This document shows positions 8,318 to 18,929 of a DNA stretch of 64,000 bases, piece after piece. A program made the position numbers and the translations under genes. The DNA is from Vibrio coralliilyticus (GTDB taxonomy: Bacteria > Pseudomonadota > Gammaproteobacteria > Enterobacterales > Vibrionaceae), in assembly GCF_024449095.1 (NCBI RefSeq), contig NZ_CP024627.1, positions 434,001 through 498,000 of the forward strand, in the 5' to 3' direction. The stretch's first letter is position 1, and each line of letters starts with the position of its first letter. The notes beneath the pieces are model-generated. The model worked only from the letters and a program-made list of their open reading frames with translations, did not search any database and was not told the DNA's origin.

Positions 8318-9730
8318 TTACAGGACGTGTACAGAAGCTGTATTAGTTGTACCAGAAGCGACTAGAGCACCTGATACCATAACAACGATATCGCCTTTTT
8401 TGCCTAGACCTGACTCTAGTGCTAGCTCTTTACCTAGAACGTAGAACGCGTCAGTACTATCGATAGAATCAACCAATACAGGACGAACGCCTTTTGTTAG
8501 TACAAGCTGAGCAGCAGTTTTTGCATTATTAGTCAGTGCAAGGATGTTTGCTGTTGGGAAGTACTTACGTACTGAACGAGCTGATTTACCGCCTTCAGTT
8601 GCAACAACAATCAGTGGAGCTGCTAGCTTTTCAGCAGTGTCTACCGCGCCTTTACATACTGCTTCTGTGATACGTAGACGAGGGCTGTCTAGGCGAGAAC
8701 CAAGTTCAGCTTTTAGTGCTGCGTCTGTGCGGTTTGCGATCTGAGCCATGATAGTAACTGCTTCAACAGGGTACTTACCTTTGGCTGTTTCACCAGAAAG
8801 CATCACAGCATCAGTACCGTCCATCACAGCGTTCGCTACGTCACCTGCTTCTGCACGAGTAGGACGTGGGTTGTTGATCATAGAATCAAGCATTTGAGTT
8901 GCTGTGATAACCATCTTACGTGCACGGTTACATTTCTCGATCATCATCTTCTGAGCGAAGATCACTTCTTCCGCTGGGATTTCAACACCTAGGTCACCAC
9001 GAGCAACCATGATACCGTCAGACAGCTCTAGGATCTCATCGAAGTTATCAACACCTTCTTGGTTTTCGATCTTAGAGATGATGTGGATGTTTTCACCGCC
9101 GTTAGCCGCAAGTACTTCGCGAATTTCTTTTACGTCAGACGCTTTACGGATGAAAGAGGCTGCAACGAAGTCAACGCCTTGCTCACAACCAAACTTAAGG
9201 TCGTTCTTATCTTTTTCAGATAGAGCAGGTAGGTTTACTGAAACGCCAGGTAGGTTAACGCCTTTGTTTTCGCCTAGTGCGCCGTTGTTCAGTACCTTAC
9301 ATTTCACTTCAGTTTCTGAAGTTGCTAGTACTTCCATTTCGATTAGACCGTCGTCCACTAGGATCGTGTTACCAACGTTAAGGTCTGCTGCGAAACCTGC
9401 GTAAGTTACCGCTACTTTGTCTTTGTCGCCCACAACTGAAGTGTCAGTTGTGAAAGTGAACTCCTGACCAGCAACCAGATCAACATCGTCGCCATTTTCT
9501 AGCTTGATAGTACGGATCTCTGGACCTTTAGTATCTAAAAGGATAGCCAGTTGCTTGCCAGACTCTTCCATTACTTTACGGAAGTTCGCAATACGAGTGC
9601 CATGCTCTTGGTAGTCACCGTGAGAGAAGTTTAGGCGCATTACGTTCATGCCTGCATTTACGAGTTCAGTTAGCTTCTCTACAGATTCAGTTTTAGGGCC
9701 AATCGTACATACGATTTTGGTCTTTTTCAT
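8318..9730 (-). CDS. pykF: pyruvate kinase I
   Basis: Converts phosphoenolpyruvate and ADP to pyruvate and ATP, the last step of glycolysis. The 470 residues match PykF (fructose-1,6-bisphosphate-activated type) in length. The visible family signatures are MRLNFSHGD near the N-terminus, the catalytic-lysine region [10 protein letters not shown], the Mg-binding [12 protein letters not shown], and TATQMLDSM. Codon use is strongly biased, as in highly expressed genes. The ATG at 9730 has GGAG upstream. It is divergent from glmR across a 430-bp control region. Confidence 0.96.
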   Translation of the reverse strand: MKKTKIVCTIGPKTESVEKLTELVNAGMNVMRLNFSHGDYQEHGTRIANFRKVMEESGKQLAILLDTKGPEIRTIKLENGDDVDLVAGQEFTFTTDTSVVGDKDKVAVTYAGFAADLNVGNTILVDDGLIEMEVLATSETEVKCKVLNNGALGENKGVNLPGVSVNLPALSEKDKNDLKFGCEQGVDFVAASFIRKASDVKEIREVLAANGGENIHIISKIENQEGVDNFDEILELSDGIMVARGDLGVEIPAEEVIFAQKMMIEKCNRARKMVITATQMLDSMINNPRPTRAEAGDVANAVMDGTDAVMLSGETAKGKYPVEAVTIMAQIANRTDAALKAELGSRLDSPRLRITEAVCKGAVDTAEKLAAPLIVVATEGGKSARSVRKYFPTANILALTNNAKTAAQLVLTKGVRPVLVDSIDSTDAFYVLGKELALESGLGKKGDIVVMVSGALVASGTTNTASVHVL

Positions 9731-9822
9731 GGAAGATATTCTCCGGTCAATAATAGTTACAATTTGAAAGTCATTTATCTCGCTGAAGTCGAGGGTTCCC
9801 GATTGGCATCTTGCGCCTTCTG

Positions 9823-9852
9823 TATATAAGAGAACATCACTGTTTTTGTCGA
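9823..9852 (-). promoter_or_regulatory. pykF promoter candidate
   Basis: Read on the minus strand, TCGACA (9852-9847) is a -35 one base off consensus and TATATA (9828-9823) is a -10, with 18 bases between. Transcription would start near 9816, giving an untranslated leader of about 85 bases. Confidence 0.5.
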
Positions 9853-9877
9853 CTCCAGAACTGAAAGTCTTTCAACA

Positions 9878-9902
9878 AGTTTAGTCATTTTATGACCAAA
9901 CT
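9878..9902. promoter_or_regulatory. 25-bp inverted repeat upstream of pykF promoter
   Basis: AGTTTAGTCAT (9878-9888) and ATGACCAAACT (9892-9902) form 11-bp arms with one mismatch and a TTT centre. It lies about 25 bases upstream of the proposed pykF -35. A protein-binding site is likely from its symmetry and position, but I cannot name the regulator. Confidence 0.5.
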
Positions 9903-9929
9903 GTCTGGATGATACTCAGCATTTTTGTG

Positions 9930-9955
9930 ACTAACCTAGGATATAGGTGGTTAGT
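9930..9955. promoter_or_regulatory. second inverted repeat in the pykF-glmR region
   Basis: ACTAACC (9930-9936) and GGTTAGT (9949-9955) are 7-bp arms separated by 12 bases. The symmetry suggests an operator, though it could be chance. The rest of the 430-bp pykF-glmR gap is AT-rich and contains no open frame I would call a gene. Confidence 0.3.
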
Positions 9956-10097
9956 TGCAAAAAATAACGGTCAATTCTGTAATTTTTTTTCTTTTCGGTG
10001 GCGAATTCTACCACTGATTCATTCCAATATCACTGGTTAAGAATTGTCTTAGGACAAGGTTTTGCCGCTATTTTTTTATTTTTTGGTTCAAAATAAA

Positions 10098-10143
10098 TGG
10101 ACATAAAAGTTTCGATTTGACTATAATTTGTTTCGAACCGAAA
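10098..10143 (+). promoter_or_regulatory. glmR promoter with TTTCG repeats (candidate GlmR operator)
   Basis: The -35 TGGACA (10098-10103) and perfect -10 TATAAT (10122-10127) are 18 bases apart. TTTCG occurs at 10110-10114 and again exactly 21 bp on at 10131-10135, where it pairs with CGAAA (10139-10143) as an inverted repeat over the expected start site. DeoR-family repressors often bind TTTCG/TTCG-type repeats, so autoregulation is likely. The promoter elements are seen; the binding protein is inferred. Confidence 0.55.
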
Positions 10144-10161
10144 TATTTAAGAATAAATTAG

Positions 10162-10923
10162 ATGTCGAAGCGAAACACACAACTAAGAAGACACGCAATT
10201 TCTAATCTAGTGAATGAGAAAGGAGAGGTCAGTGTTGAGGCTTTGTCTCTCCAGTTTGAGACTTCTGAAGTCACAATTCGAAAGGATCTCGCCTCTTTAG
10301 AGAAAAATGGCCAATTACTGCGTCGCTATGGTGGTGCTATTGCATTACCAAAAGAAGTCGTCAGCGATGAATTGAGCGAAAATGTTTCGATTCGTAAGAA
10401 TGAACTCGCCCAAGCGGCCGCCAAGCTGATCCGCGAGCACAATCGCATTGTGATCGACAGTGGCAGTACCACTGCTTCGCTGATCAAACAACTGGATGGT
10501 ATGCGTGGTTTGGTTGTGATGACCAACTCGCTCAATGTTGCGAACGCGCTTAATGAGCTTGAAAGTGAGCCTACGTTATTGATGACGGGCGGGACTTGGG
10601 ATGCACATTCTGAGTCTTTTCAAGGACAAGTGGCGGAGTCGGTACTACGCTCATATGACTTTGACCAGCTATTTATTGGCGCTGATGGCGTTGACTTAGA
10701 GCGAGGTACGACAACATTTAATGAATTGGTCGGCCTAAGTAAAGTGATGGCTGAAGTATCTCGTGAAGTGATAGTGATGGTCGAATCGGAAAAGATTGGC
10801 AGAAAGATACCTAACTTAGAACTCGCTTGGGATGTCATCGATATCTTAATTACTAACAAAGACTTAGACCAAGAGCTAAAAACAAAAATCGAATCTCATG
10901 GTGTCAAAGTCCTTTGTGCATAA
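10162..10923 (+). CDS. glmR: DeoR-family regulator, GlmR-like
   Basis: A 253-residue DeoR/GlpR-family repressor. The N-terminal winged helix (about residues 8-62) carries the DeoR signature around VSVEALSLQFETSEVTIRKD. The C-terminal sugar-phosphate-sensing domain has the family motifs DSGSTTASL and GADGVDLERG. It sits 82 bases upstream of glmS, as DeoR-type GlmR does in Pseudomonas. I infer that it controls glmS, and itself, in response to an amino-sugar phosphate. The family assignment is firm, the GlmR role less so. Confidence 0.78.
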   Translation: MSKRNTQLRRHAISNLVNEKGEVSVEALSLQFETSEVTIRKDLASLEKNGQLLRRYGGAIALPKEVVSDELSENVSIRKNELAQAAAKLIREHNRIVIDSGSTTASLIKQLDGMRGLVVMTNSLNVANALNELESEPTLLMTGGTWDAHSESFQGQVAESVLRSYDFDQLFIGADGVDLERGTTTFNELVGLSKVMAEVSREVIVMVESEKIGRKIPNLELAWDVIDILITNKDLDQELKTKIESHGVKVLCA

Positions 10924-11005
10924 CGTTAAAACGAATTTTTAATCTTACTTCTCCGAACTTGGCCTTTGCTTGCTGCCTATCGGAATCAACAAATTGGAGT
11001 TGAAT

Positions 11006-12838
11006 ATGTGTGGAATCGTCGGTGCTGTTGCACAACGAGATGTCGCTGAAATTTTAGTAGAAGGATTACGTCGCCTTGAGTACCGTGGTTATGACTCTGC
11101 AGGTGTTGCTGTAGTTGATGGTGACTCTAATCTGACTCGCCTTCGCCGTCTGGGTAAAGTTCAGGAACTGGCGGATGCTGTGGACGCAGCGGAAGTGGTC
11201 GGTGGGACAGGTATCGCCCACACTCGCTGGGCGACACACGGTGAGCCTTCAGAGGCTAATGCGCACCCACACATGTCAGGTGATATTGCTGTTGTGCATA
11301 ATGGCATCATTGAAAACCATGAAGAGCTGCGTGAGCTACTTAAATCTCGTGGTTACGTATTTGAGTCTCAAACGGATACTGAGGTTATTGCTCATATGGT
11401 GGAGTGGGAGCTTCGTACTGCAGAATCACTACTTGAAGCCGTGCAAAAGACCGCAAAGCAGCTTGAAGGCGCTTACGGTACAGTTGCTGTTGATCGCAAA
11501 GATCCTTCACGCATTGTTGTTGCTCGCTCTGGTAGCCCGATCGTGATTGGTTTCGGTGTCGGTGAAAACTTCCTCGCTTCAGATCAACTTGCATTGCTTA
11601 ATGTCACTCGTCGCTTTATGTATCTGGAAGAAGGCGATGTGGCTGAAATAACTCGTCGTGAAGTGAACGTATTTGATCTTTCTGGTGAGCGTGTCGAGCG
11701 TGAAGTGATTGAATCAAACGCAGAGCACGATGCGGGTGACAAGGGCCAGTACCGCCACTTCATGCAAAAAGAAATCTATGAGCAACCTACTGCTCTGATT
11801 AACACAATGGAAGGACGTTTGACGTCTGATTCTGTGGTGACGGAAGCGATTGGTGTCAATGCCGCTGAGATTTTGAGCAAAGTTGAACACGTCCAGATCG
11901 TTGCGTGTGGTACGTCTTACAACGCGGGTATGACTGCGCGTTATTGGTTTGAAGATATTGCTGGTGTAAGTTGTGATGTCGAAATTGCATCTGAGTTCCG
12001 CTACCGTAAATTTGTGACTCGTCCAAACAGCCTACTGATCACGCTTTCTCAGTCTGGTGAGACAGCAGATACTTTGGCGGCACTTCGTCTTGCCAAAGAG
12101 AAAGGCTACATGGCGGCGATGACGATTTGTAACGTTGCAGGCTCTTCGTTAGTTCGTGAGTCTGATTTTGCTTTCATGACACGTGCTGGCGTCGAAATCG
12201 GCGTTGCATCTACTAAAGCCTTCACCACTCAGCTTTCAGCACTGCTAATGCTAGTGACGGCACTTGGTAAGCAGCAAAACCGTGTAAGCAAAGAGAAAGA
12301 AAAAGAGATCGTTGAAGCGCTGCATGCATTGCCAAAACAGATCAACTCGGCACTTTCATTTGAGAAAGATATTGAAGCTTTAGCGGAAGATTTTGCGGAT
12401 AAGCATCACACTTTGTTCCTTGGTCGTGGTGAGTTTTACCCGATCGCCATGGAAGCGTCGTTGAAACTTAAAGAGATTTCTTACATTCACGCTGAAGCTT
12501 ATGCAGCAGGTGAATTGAAGCATGGTCCACTGGCACTCATTGATGCTGACATGCCAGTCGTTGTCGTCGCACCGAGCAATGAACTGCTGGAAAAACTTAA
12601 GTCGAATATTGAAGAAGTGCGTGCTCGTGGTGGCTTGCTGTATGTATTTGCGGATGCGGATGCGGGCTTTGAAGCTGATGAAACCATGAAGATCATCACT
12701 ATGCCTCACGTAAGCGAAATCACAGCCCCTATCTACTACACGATTCCGATGCAGCTGCTATCGTACTATGTCGCGCTCATCAAAGGGACAGATGTAGATC
12801 AACCACGTAACTTGGCAAAAGCGGTAACGGTAGAGTAA
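11006..12838 (+). CDS. glmS: glutamine--fructose-6-phosphate aminotransferase (isomerising)
   Basis: Makes glucosamine-6-phosphate from fructose-6-phosphate and glutamine, the first step towards UDP-GlcNAc for peptidoglycan and LPS. The start must be the ATG at 11006, because the protein then begins [12 protein letters not shown] and the exposed Cys becomes the N-terminal glutaminase nucleophile; TTGGAG lies upstream. The upstream in-frame start at 10970 would bury that Cys. The 610 residues consist of a glutaminase domain (about 1-240) and two SIS sugar isomerase domains (about 285-430 and 455-600, with SQSGETADT). No glmS-ribozyme-like leader is visible in the short gap after glmR. Confidence 0.97.
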   Translation: MCGIVGAVAQRDVAEILVEGLRRLEYRGYDSAGVAVVDGDSNLTRLRRLGKVQELADAVDAAEVVGGTGIAHTRWATHGEPSEANAHPHMSGDIAVVHNGIIENHEELRELLKSRGYVFESQTDTEVIAHMVEWELRTAESLLEAVQKTAKQLEGAYGTVAVDRKDPSRIVVARSGSPIVIGFGVGENFLASDQLALLNVTRRFMYLEEGDVAEITRREVNVFDLSGERVEREVIESNAEHDAGDKGQYRHFMQKEIYEQPTALINTMEGRLTSDSVVTEAIGVNAAEILSKVEHVQIVACGTSYNAGMTARYWFEDIAGVSCDVEIASEFRYRKFVTRPNSLLITLSQSGETADTLAALRLAKEKGYMAAMTICNVAGSSLVRESDFAFMTRAGVEIGVASTKAFTTQLSALLMLVTALGKQQNRVSKEKEKEIVEALHALPKQINSALSFEKDIEALAEDFADKHHTLFLGRGEFYPIAMEASLKLKEISYIHAEAYAAGELKHGPLALIDADMPVVVVAPSNELLEKLKSNIEEVRARGGLLYVFADADAGFEADETMKIITMPHVSEITAPIYYTIPMQLLSYYVALIKGTDVDQPRNLAKAVTVE

Positions 12839-12887
12839 CTTAATCTAGAAAACAGAGTTTCATACTGTAATTAAGGCTCAAATATAA

Positions 12888-12922
12888 ACCAAGATTCTCA
12901 AGTTGAGAGTCTTGGTTTTTTT
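12888..12922 (+). terminator. glmS terminator
   Basis: ACCAAGATTCTCA pairs with TGAGAGTCTTGGT with one wobble, and a T-run follows. Strong intrinsic terminator 50 bases after glmS. Confidence 0.9.
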
Positions 12923-12958
12923 ATGTGCGCCTTTCGGGAGCCCACGTTGCGTGTGACA

Positions 12959-12983
12959 AGAGCAGTCACTCAGTGACTGCTCT
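12959..12983 (-). terminator. perfect 25-bp palindrome after leuD
   Basis: AGAGCAGTCACT and AGTGACTGCTCT are perfect 12-base arms around a single C. It lies 50 bases beyond the leuD stop on the minus strand. The following bases are not U-rich, so it may be a weak terminator or a 3'-end stabiliser for the leu transcript rather than a classic terminator. Confidence 0.5.
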
Positions 12984-13033
12984 ATTACTTTCAACTTACG
13001 CTTTTACAAACGGTTTAGTTTTACGCTTCTCAA

Positions 13034-13636
13034 CTATTTAAGAAACGAAGGAATGCGATTTTCGTATTCAGCGATTTTGTCTTCGTGTTGAAGAGTTAAG
13101 CCTATGTTATCTAAACCGTTTAATAGACAGTGGCGACGGAACTCGTCGATCTCAAATGTGTATTCTTTTCCATTTGCGCGAACCACGTTGGCTTCTAGAT
13201 CAACTTCTACTTGTGCGCCTTCATTGGCTTCAACAAATTGGAAGATCTCATCGACTTCTTGCTCTGTGAGACGAACTGGTACCATCTGGTTGTTGATAGA
13301 GTTACCGTAGAAGATATCGGCAAAGCTTGGTGCGATCATTGCTTTGATGCCGTAATCTGCTAGTGCCCAAGGCGCGTGTTCACGGGATGATCCACAACCA
13401 AAGTTTTCACGAGCAAGAAGAATCGAAGCGCCTTGATAACGAGGAGCATTCATCACGAATTCTGGATTGGGTTGCTCACCTGCATCATCAAGGAAGCGCC
13501 AATCATGGAATAGATGTTTACCAAACCCTAGGCGAGAAACCTTTTGTAGAAATTGCTTGGGGATAATAGCATCGGTATCGACATTCGCTGCATCTAGAGG
13601 AACAACTAAGCCTGTGTGTTGTTTAAAACCTGACAT
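13034..13636 (-). CDS. leuD: 3-isopropylmalate dehydratase small subunit
   Basis: Small subunit of isopropylmalate isomerase, the second step of the leucine branch, acting with LeuC. The 200-residue length is typical. The N-terminus [20 protein letters not shown] and the swivelling-domain motif [15 protein letters not shown] are diagnostic. It lies 11 bases downstream of leuC and is the last gene of leuABCD. Confidence 0.97.
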   Translation of the reverse strand: MSGFKQHTGLVVPLDAANVDTDAIIPKQFLQKVSRLGFGKHLFHDWRFLDDAGEQPNPEFVMNAPRYQGASILLARENFGCGSSREHAPWALADYGIKAMIAPSFADIFYGNSINNQMVPVRLTEQEVDEIFQFVEANEGAQVEVDLEANVVRANGKEYTFEIDEFRRHCLLNGLDNIGLTLQHEDKIAEYENRIPSFLK

Positions 13637-13647
13637 TTGTTCTCTCC

Positions 13648-15048
13648 TTAGTCCAATTCACGAATATCAACAAAGTGACCAGCAATAGCGGCTGCAGCTG
13701 CCATCGCTGGGCTCACTAGATGGGTACGACCGTCACGGCCCTGGCGACCTTCAAAGTTACGGTTTGAGGTTGATGCACAACGCTCATGTGGACCTAGGCG
13801 GTCATTGTTCATTGCCAGACACATAGAACACCCCGGTAGGCGCCACTCAAAGCCGGCGTCTTTAAAGATGATATCCAAGCCTTCAGCTTCTGCCTGCGCT
13901 TTTACCTGTTCAGAGCCAGGTACGATAAGCGCCTGTACGTTGTCAGCGACTTTGCGTCCTTTGGCGATTTCAGCCGCGGCACGCATATCTTCGATACGAG
14001 AGTTCGTACAAGAGCCGACAAAAACTTTATCTACTTTGTAGTCAGATAGCGCTTTGCCTGCTTCTAACCCCATGTAGGCTAAGGCTTTTTCTGCTGATGC
14101 TTTTTCAACAGGGTCCGCAAAGCTTTCAGGAGCTGGGATTGGCTCATCGACAGCGATGACCTGACCTGGGTTTGTTCCCCAAGTGATCTGAGGCTTAATG
14201 TCTGCTGCGTTAAGTGTGACAACCGCATCAAACTCTGCATCATCATCCGTTTTTAGTGATTTCCAGTATTCAATTGCCGCGTCTAGATCTTCACCTTGTG
14301 GTGCGAACTTGCGGCCTTTGATGTATTCGAATGTGGTTTCATCGGGTGCCATTAGACCCGCTTTAGCACCCAATTCGATAGCCATATTACAGACTGTCAT
14401 GCGACCTTCCATTGTAAGATCGGTAATCGCTTCACCGCAGAACTCGACCACATACCCCGTACCGCCAGCCGCCGTGGTTTCACCGATGATGGCGAGTACG
14501 ATATCTTTTGCTGTGATGCCCGGTGCGACTTTGCCTTTCACTTCGATTTTCATGGTTTTGGCGCGCGCTTGCTTTAGCGTTTGAGTCGCTAAAACGTGCT
14601 CCACTTCTGACGTACCGATACCAAAAGCTAGCGAGCCAAATGCACCATGGGTTGCTGTGTGTGAGTCACCACAGACAATCGTCATGCCCGGAAGCGTAAT
14701 GCCTAGCTCTGGACCCATAACGTGCACAATGCCTTGGTATTTGTGATTAATGTCGTACAGGGTGACACCAAATTCTTCACAGTTTTTCGATAGTGTTTCC
14801 ATCTGGATACGTGCCATCTCGCCGGAGGCATTGATGTCTTTCGTCTGGGTGGAAACGTTGTGGTCCATGGTGGCAAACGTCTTGCCAACTTGACGTACTT
14901 TACGGCCTTTTTCGCGCAAGCCATCAAAAGCTTGTGGAGAGGTCACTTCATGCACTAAATGACGGTCGATGTACAAGATAGGGTTTTCACCCTCTGCGGC
15001 CACAACAACGTGTGCGTCGTAGACCTTTTCGTATAGTGTTTTGCCCAT
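13648..15048 (-). CDS. leuC: 3-isopropylmalate dehydratase large subunit
   Basis: Large, 4Fe-4S-containing subunit of isopropylmalate isomerase, an aconitase relative. I place the start at the ATG at 15048 ([15 protein letters not shown]), as in E. coli LeuC, giving 466 residues; a longer frame starts at 15078. The cluster cysteines appear as [13 protein letters not shown] and, further on, [28 protein letters not shown] is the family core. It follows leuB after a gap that contains a stable hairpin. Confidence 0.97.
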   Translation of the reverse strand: MGKTLYEKVYDAHVVVAAEGENPILYIDRHLVHEVTSPQAFDGLREKGRKVRQVGKTFATMDHNVSTQTKDINASGEMARIQMETLSKNCEEFGVTLYDINHKYQGIVHVMGPELGITLPGMTIVCGDSHTATHGAFGSLAFGIGTSEVEHVLATQTLKQARAKTMKIEVKGKVAPGITAKDIVLAIIGETTAAGGTGYVVEFCGEAITDLTMEGRMTVCNMAIELGAKAGLMAPDETTFEYIKGRKFAPQGEDLDAAIEYWKSLKTDDDAEFDAVVTLNAADIKPQITWGTNPGQVIAVDEPIPAPESFADPVEKASAEKALAYMGLEAGKALSDYKVDKVFVGSCTNSRIEDMRAAAEIAKGRKVADNVQALIVPGSEQVKAQAEAEGLDIIFKDAGFEWRLPGCSMCLAMNNDRLGPHERCASTSNRNFEGRQGRDGRTHLVSPAMAAAAAIAGHFVDIRELD

Positions 15049-15067
15049 TATTACTGTCCTGTGTGTC

Positions 15068-15093
15068 GCTCCTGACAACGGCTTATCAGGAGC
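15068..15093 (-). repeat. leuB-leuC intercistronic hairpin
   Basis: GCTCCTGA (15068-15075) and TCAGGAGC (15086-15093) form an 8-bp stem with a 10-base loop between leuB and leuC. There is no U-run on the minus strand. It may affect processing or stability of the leu mRNA. It ends about 20 bases from the leuC start codon. Confidence 0.5.
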
Positions 15094-15102
15094 AAATAAT
15101 TA

Positions 15103-16203
<1,101 letters not shown>

Positions 16204-16222
16204 TTAATTTTTTATTTTGGTT

Positions 16223-16245
16223 CCAGGAACGACTCTCGTCCCTGG
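16223..16245 (-). repeat. leuA-leuB intercistronic hairpin
   Basis: CCAGGAACG (16223-16231) and CGTCCCTGG (16237-16245) pair at 8 of 9 positions with a 5-base loop, between leuA and leuB. There is no U-run on the minus strand. Like the hairpin in the next gap, it may set relative mRNA stability. Confidence 0.45.
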
Positions 16246-16252
16246 AGTCTAT

Positions 16253-17800
16253 TTATACTGTTGCGATTTTTTTCTGTTTAATTTCTGCAATTTTGTCGGC
16301 ACGGTGAATGCTGTTGATTACATGCAATAGCGCCTGACCAGAAGCTTCTACGATATCGGTGGAAACACCGGTACCGTGGTATTTTCGGCCTTTATAGTTA
16401 GCGATGATGTCTGCTTGACCTAAACCGTCTTCACCTTCGCCTTTAGCTGTCAGATCAAACTTGTCTAGCACGATATCATAACCTGTCACGCGATAGATAC
16501 ATTGGTATAGAGCATCAACTGGGCCATTACCTACCGCGGCTTCGCATTGCTCTTCATCACCACATTGCAATTTGATACTGGTGGTTGCCATGACGCTGCC
16601 GGACTGAACGCTTAGGTAGTTTAGCTTGTAGAAATCGTCTTCTTCGCGAAGGTTTGAGAAGTGCATCAAGGCTTCTAAATCGTAGTCGAACACTTGTCCT
16701 TTACGATCTGCAAGCTTCAAGAAATCTTCATACAAAGCATCTAGGCTGTATTCTTCCTCTTTGTAGCCCATGCTATCCATGTGGCTTTTCACTGCGGCGC
16801 GACCACTCCGACTGGTTAAATTCAATGCCTGATTCTTAAGGCCAATTGACTCGGGTGTCATGATCTCATAGGTGTTTTTATTCTTTAGCATGCCATCTTG
16901 GTGGATGCCGGAAGAGTGGCTGAATGCGTTGGCACCAACAATGGCTTTGTTGCTTTGGATTGGCATGTTACATAGCTGACTGACCAATTTGCTGGTGCGA
17001 TGAATCTCATCGTGCTTAAGACCAGTGTGAACCCCTAAGAATTCCTGACGAGTTTTGATGATCATGGCTATTTCTTCTAGAGAACAGTTACCAGCACGCT
17101 CACCAATACCATTAATCGTCCCTTCTATCTGGCGTGCTCCTGCTTGCACGGCAGCAATCGAGTTTGCAACCGACATGCCCAAGTCGTCGTGACAGTGAAC
17201 AGAAATGATGGCTTTATCAATATTTGGAACACGGTTAAATAAGGTTTGAATGATACCGCCAAACTCATTGGGTACTGTGTAGCCCACTGTGTCTGGGATG
17301 TTGATAGTCCTAGCACCTGCATCAATTGCCGCTTCGACCATGCGACATAAGTTGTCAATTGGAGTGCGTCCTGCGTCTTCACATGAGAACTCGACATCAT
17401 CCGTATATTGACGAGCATGTTTAACTGCTTTGACTCCCATTTCTACGACATCATCGTAACTGCGGCGTAGTTTATCTTGAACATGAACAGTGGAAGTAGA
17501 AATGAAGGTGTGAATTCGGAATTGCTCAGCAACTTTTAAAGCTTCAGCCGCGGCATCGATGTCTTTCGCAACGGCACGCGAAAGGGCACAGATTCGGCTG
17601 TCTTTAATGTGTTTGGCGATGGTTTGTACTGACTCGAAATCACCAGGCGAAGACACAGGAAAGCCGGCTTCAATCACATCAACGCCGAGTCTTTCCAGCG
17701 CATAGGCAATCTGCAGTTTCTCTTTAACTGTCAAGCTTGCTGACAACGCTTGTTCGCCATCACGTAATGTGGTGTCGAATATTATGACTTGATCGTTCAT
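16253..17800 (-). CDS. leuA: 2-isopropylmalate synthase
   Basis: Condenses 2-ketoisovalerate with acetyl-CoA, committing carbon to leucine. The 515 residues match LeuA1-type enzymes. The TIM-barrel catalytic domain starts [15 protein letters not shown] and includes [15 protein letters not shown], the metal-binding strand. The C-terminal LeuA dimer/regulatory domain (about residues 395-510) binds leucine for feedback inhibition. It is the first structural gene after the leuL attenuator. Confidence 0.97.
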   Translation of the reverse strand: MNDQVIIFDTTLRDGEQALSASLTVKEKLQIAYALERLGVDVIEAGFPVSSPGDFESVQTIAKHIKDSRICALSRAVAKDIDAAAEALKVAEQFRIHTFISTSTVHVQDKLRRSYDDVVEMGVKAVKHARQYTDDVEFSCEDAGRTPIDNLCRMVEAAIDAGARTINIPDTVGYTVPNEFGGIIQTLFNRVPNIDKAIISVHCHDDLGMSVANSIAAVQAGARQIEGTINGIGERAGNCSLEEIAMIIKTRQEFLGVHTGLKHDEIHRTSKLVSQLCNMPIQSNKAIVGANAFSHSSGIHQDGMLKNKNTYEIMTPESIGLKNQALNLTSRSGRAAVKSHMDSMGYKEEEYSLDALYEDFLKLADRKGQVFDYDLEALMHFSNLREEDDFYKLNYLSVQSGSVMATTSIKLQCGDEEQCEAAVGNGPVDALYQCIYRVTGYDIVLDKFDLTAKGEGEDGLGQADIIANYKGRKYHGTGVSTDIVEASGQALLHVINSIHRADKIAEIKQKKIATV

Positions 17801-17874
17801 GTTGCTTCCTTCCTGATGTTTGTGTTTTGTACGCAGTAAATCGTTTTCTTCCGCTTAGCTATAAAAAGCTAGGT

Positions 17875-17904
17875 ATAAAAAAACCCGCATCTGTGTGCGG
17901 GTTT
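17875..17904 (-). terminator. leu attenuator (rho-independent terminator)
   Basis: On the minus strand AAACCCGCA (complement of 17896-17904) pairs with TGCGGGTTT (complement of 17881-17889), followed by more U. It lies between the leuL stop and leuA. Ribosome stalling on the leucine codons of leuL would favour a competing fold and let transcription reach leuA. Confidence 0.88.
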
Positions 17905-17939
17905 GTGAAATCTTGTTGTGGTTATTTTTCTTCCACAGC

Positions 17940-18002
17940 CTACCCGCGCGATCTGGTCACGATAAGGAGGAGGCTCAGCAGGATAGAAAAACGCTTCATC
18001 AT
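17940..18002 (-). CDS. leuL: leu operon leader peptide
   Basis: A 20-codon frame on the minus strand: ATG ATG AAG CGT TTT TCT ATC, then CTG CTG AGC CTC CTC CTT, ending in TAG. Five of six consecutive codons are leucine codons, the mark of a leucine attenuation peptide. AGGAA precedes the start at suitable spacing. It sits between a good promoter and a U-tailed hairpin, directly upstream of leuA, so charged tRNA-Leu level sets read-through. The peptide has no further function. It is too short for usual gene callers. Confidence 0.93.
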   Translation of the reverse strand: MMKRFSILLSLLLIVTRSRG

Positions 18003-18055
18003 TGTTAACGGTTCCTGTAAGGGCGTTAAATAAACCACAAAATTAAGTTAACAAA

Positions 18056-18084
18056 TTAGTACCGCACTCCACAGTGCACGTCAA
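18056..18084 (-). promoter_or_regulatory. leu operon promoter
   Basis: On the minus strand, -35 TTGACG (complement of 18079-18084) and -10 TACTAA (complement of 18056-18061) are exactly 17 bases apart. The spacer contains GCACT/AGTGC, a short inverted repeat. Transcription would start near 18049, about 47 bases before leuL. Confidence 0.7.
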
Positions 18085-18395
18085 CCCTTAAGTTGTTTTT
18101 TTATTCATCAATAAGTAAATGAAAGGATGATTCATAGTGAATTTGCTGGATTAAGCCAATCAAGCATAGAAGCAATCAATGGTAAGGTCTGTTCGCCAGT
18201 TACATCTTTGGTTTACCCCTCGCGCGCTATTGTGGACGACAAGATCAAATAACAAGAGAAAAGTGGTCGTGCACTCTTGTGCCCATCGTTAGATTGGATT
18301 TTGACAATGTAACTGAATCAACCTCAAAGCTTCACTGATTTGTCATTTCAGTCTCTTAAGTTTGAAGGCATAACCGCGGTAACAAGGAGCCGGTC
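18085..18395. other. leu upstream region, no gene seen
   Basis: This 311-base gap lies between the divergent leu operon and the PAP2 gene. No credible open frame or stable hairpin stands out. It is AT-rich near 18090-18130, a likely upstream activator zone for the leu promoter. The ribosome site AAGGAG for the PAP2 gene lies at its right end. Confidence 0.5.
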
Positions 18396-18926
18396 ATGCG
18401 TTCAATCGAGCCTATTGCCAAGTTTGATCTGGCGTTTTCACTATTTTGCTTGCAACATAAATTCTCTTATCCGCTTTCCCGCTTGAGTAAAGCGATATCG
18501 CATACAGGGGATGGGCATTTGTATGCTGTTATTGGTTTGCTCGCTTGGGGACTAGGTGGGGAAACAGGCACGCTCTTTCTGCTGGCTGGTCTACTTGCTT
18601 TTGTGGTGGAGCTTCCGATTTATTGGGCAGCGAAAAATGTCTTCAAGCGTCGCCGTCCGGAAGAGCTGTCTGAGTTGGTCACTTCGTTCATCACCCCTTC
18701 AGATCGTTATAGCTTACCTTCAGGCCATACCGCCGCCGCTTTCTTAATGGCTACATTGATCAGTGTCTTTTATGTCGAGCTCGAATTGTTTGCTTTTGCT
18801 TGGGCTACGTTGATTGCTACTTCGCGTATTTTACTCGGCGTACACTTTTTGACTGATGTGGTGTTGGGGGCTCTGCTGGGTATTGGCTGCGCGCAAATGG
18901 CACTATCTGTGATTATGGGAGCGTAA
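18396..18926 (+). CDS. PAP2-family membrane phosphatase
   Basis: A 176-residue inner-membrane lipid or undecaprenyl phosphatase of the PAP2 superfamily. All three catalytic motifs are intact: KNVFKRRRP (KxxxxxxRP), LPSGH (PSGH) and SRILLGVHFLTD (SRxxxxxHxxxD). About five to six hydrophobic segments are visible. AAGGAG precedes the ATG at good spacing. The stop is 3 bases before the next gene, so the two form an operon. The substrate is unknown. Given the partner, a lipid-linked sugar or polyprenyl phosphate is plausible. Confidence 0.88.
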   Translation: MRSIEPIAKFDLAFSLFCLQHKFSYPLSRLSKAISHTGDGHLYAVIGLLAWGLGGETGTLFLLAGLLAFVVELPIYWAAKNVFKRRRPEELSELVTSFITPSDRYSLPSGHTAAAFLMATLISVFYVELELFAFAWATLIATSRILLGVHFLTDVVLGALLGIGCAQMALSVIMGA

Positions 18927-18929
18927 CGA

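Noticed and set aside
9009..9404. 131-codon frame antisense to pykF
   Set aside because: Ser/Pro/Thr-rich composition typical of the reverse of a strongly codon-biased gene; no start signal.
10924..11005. glmS ribozyme/riboswitch
   Set aside because: The gap is only 82 bases and lacks the required pseudoknotted core; the ribozyme is known from Gram-positive bacteria.
14198..14584. 128-codon frame antisense to leuC
   Set aside because: Shadow frame without ribosome site or recognisable domain.
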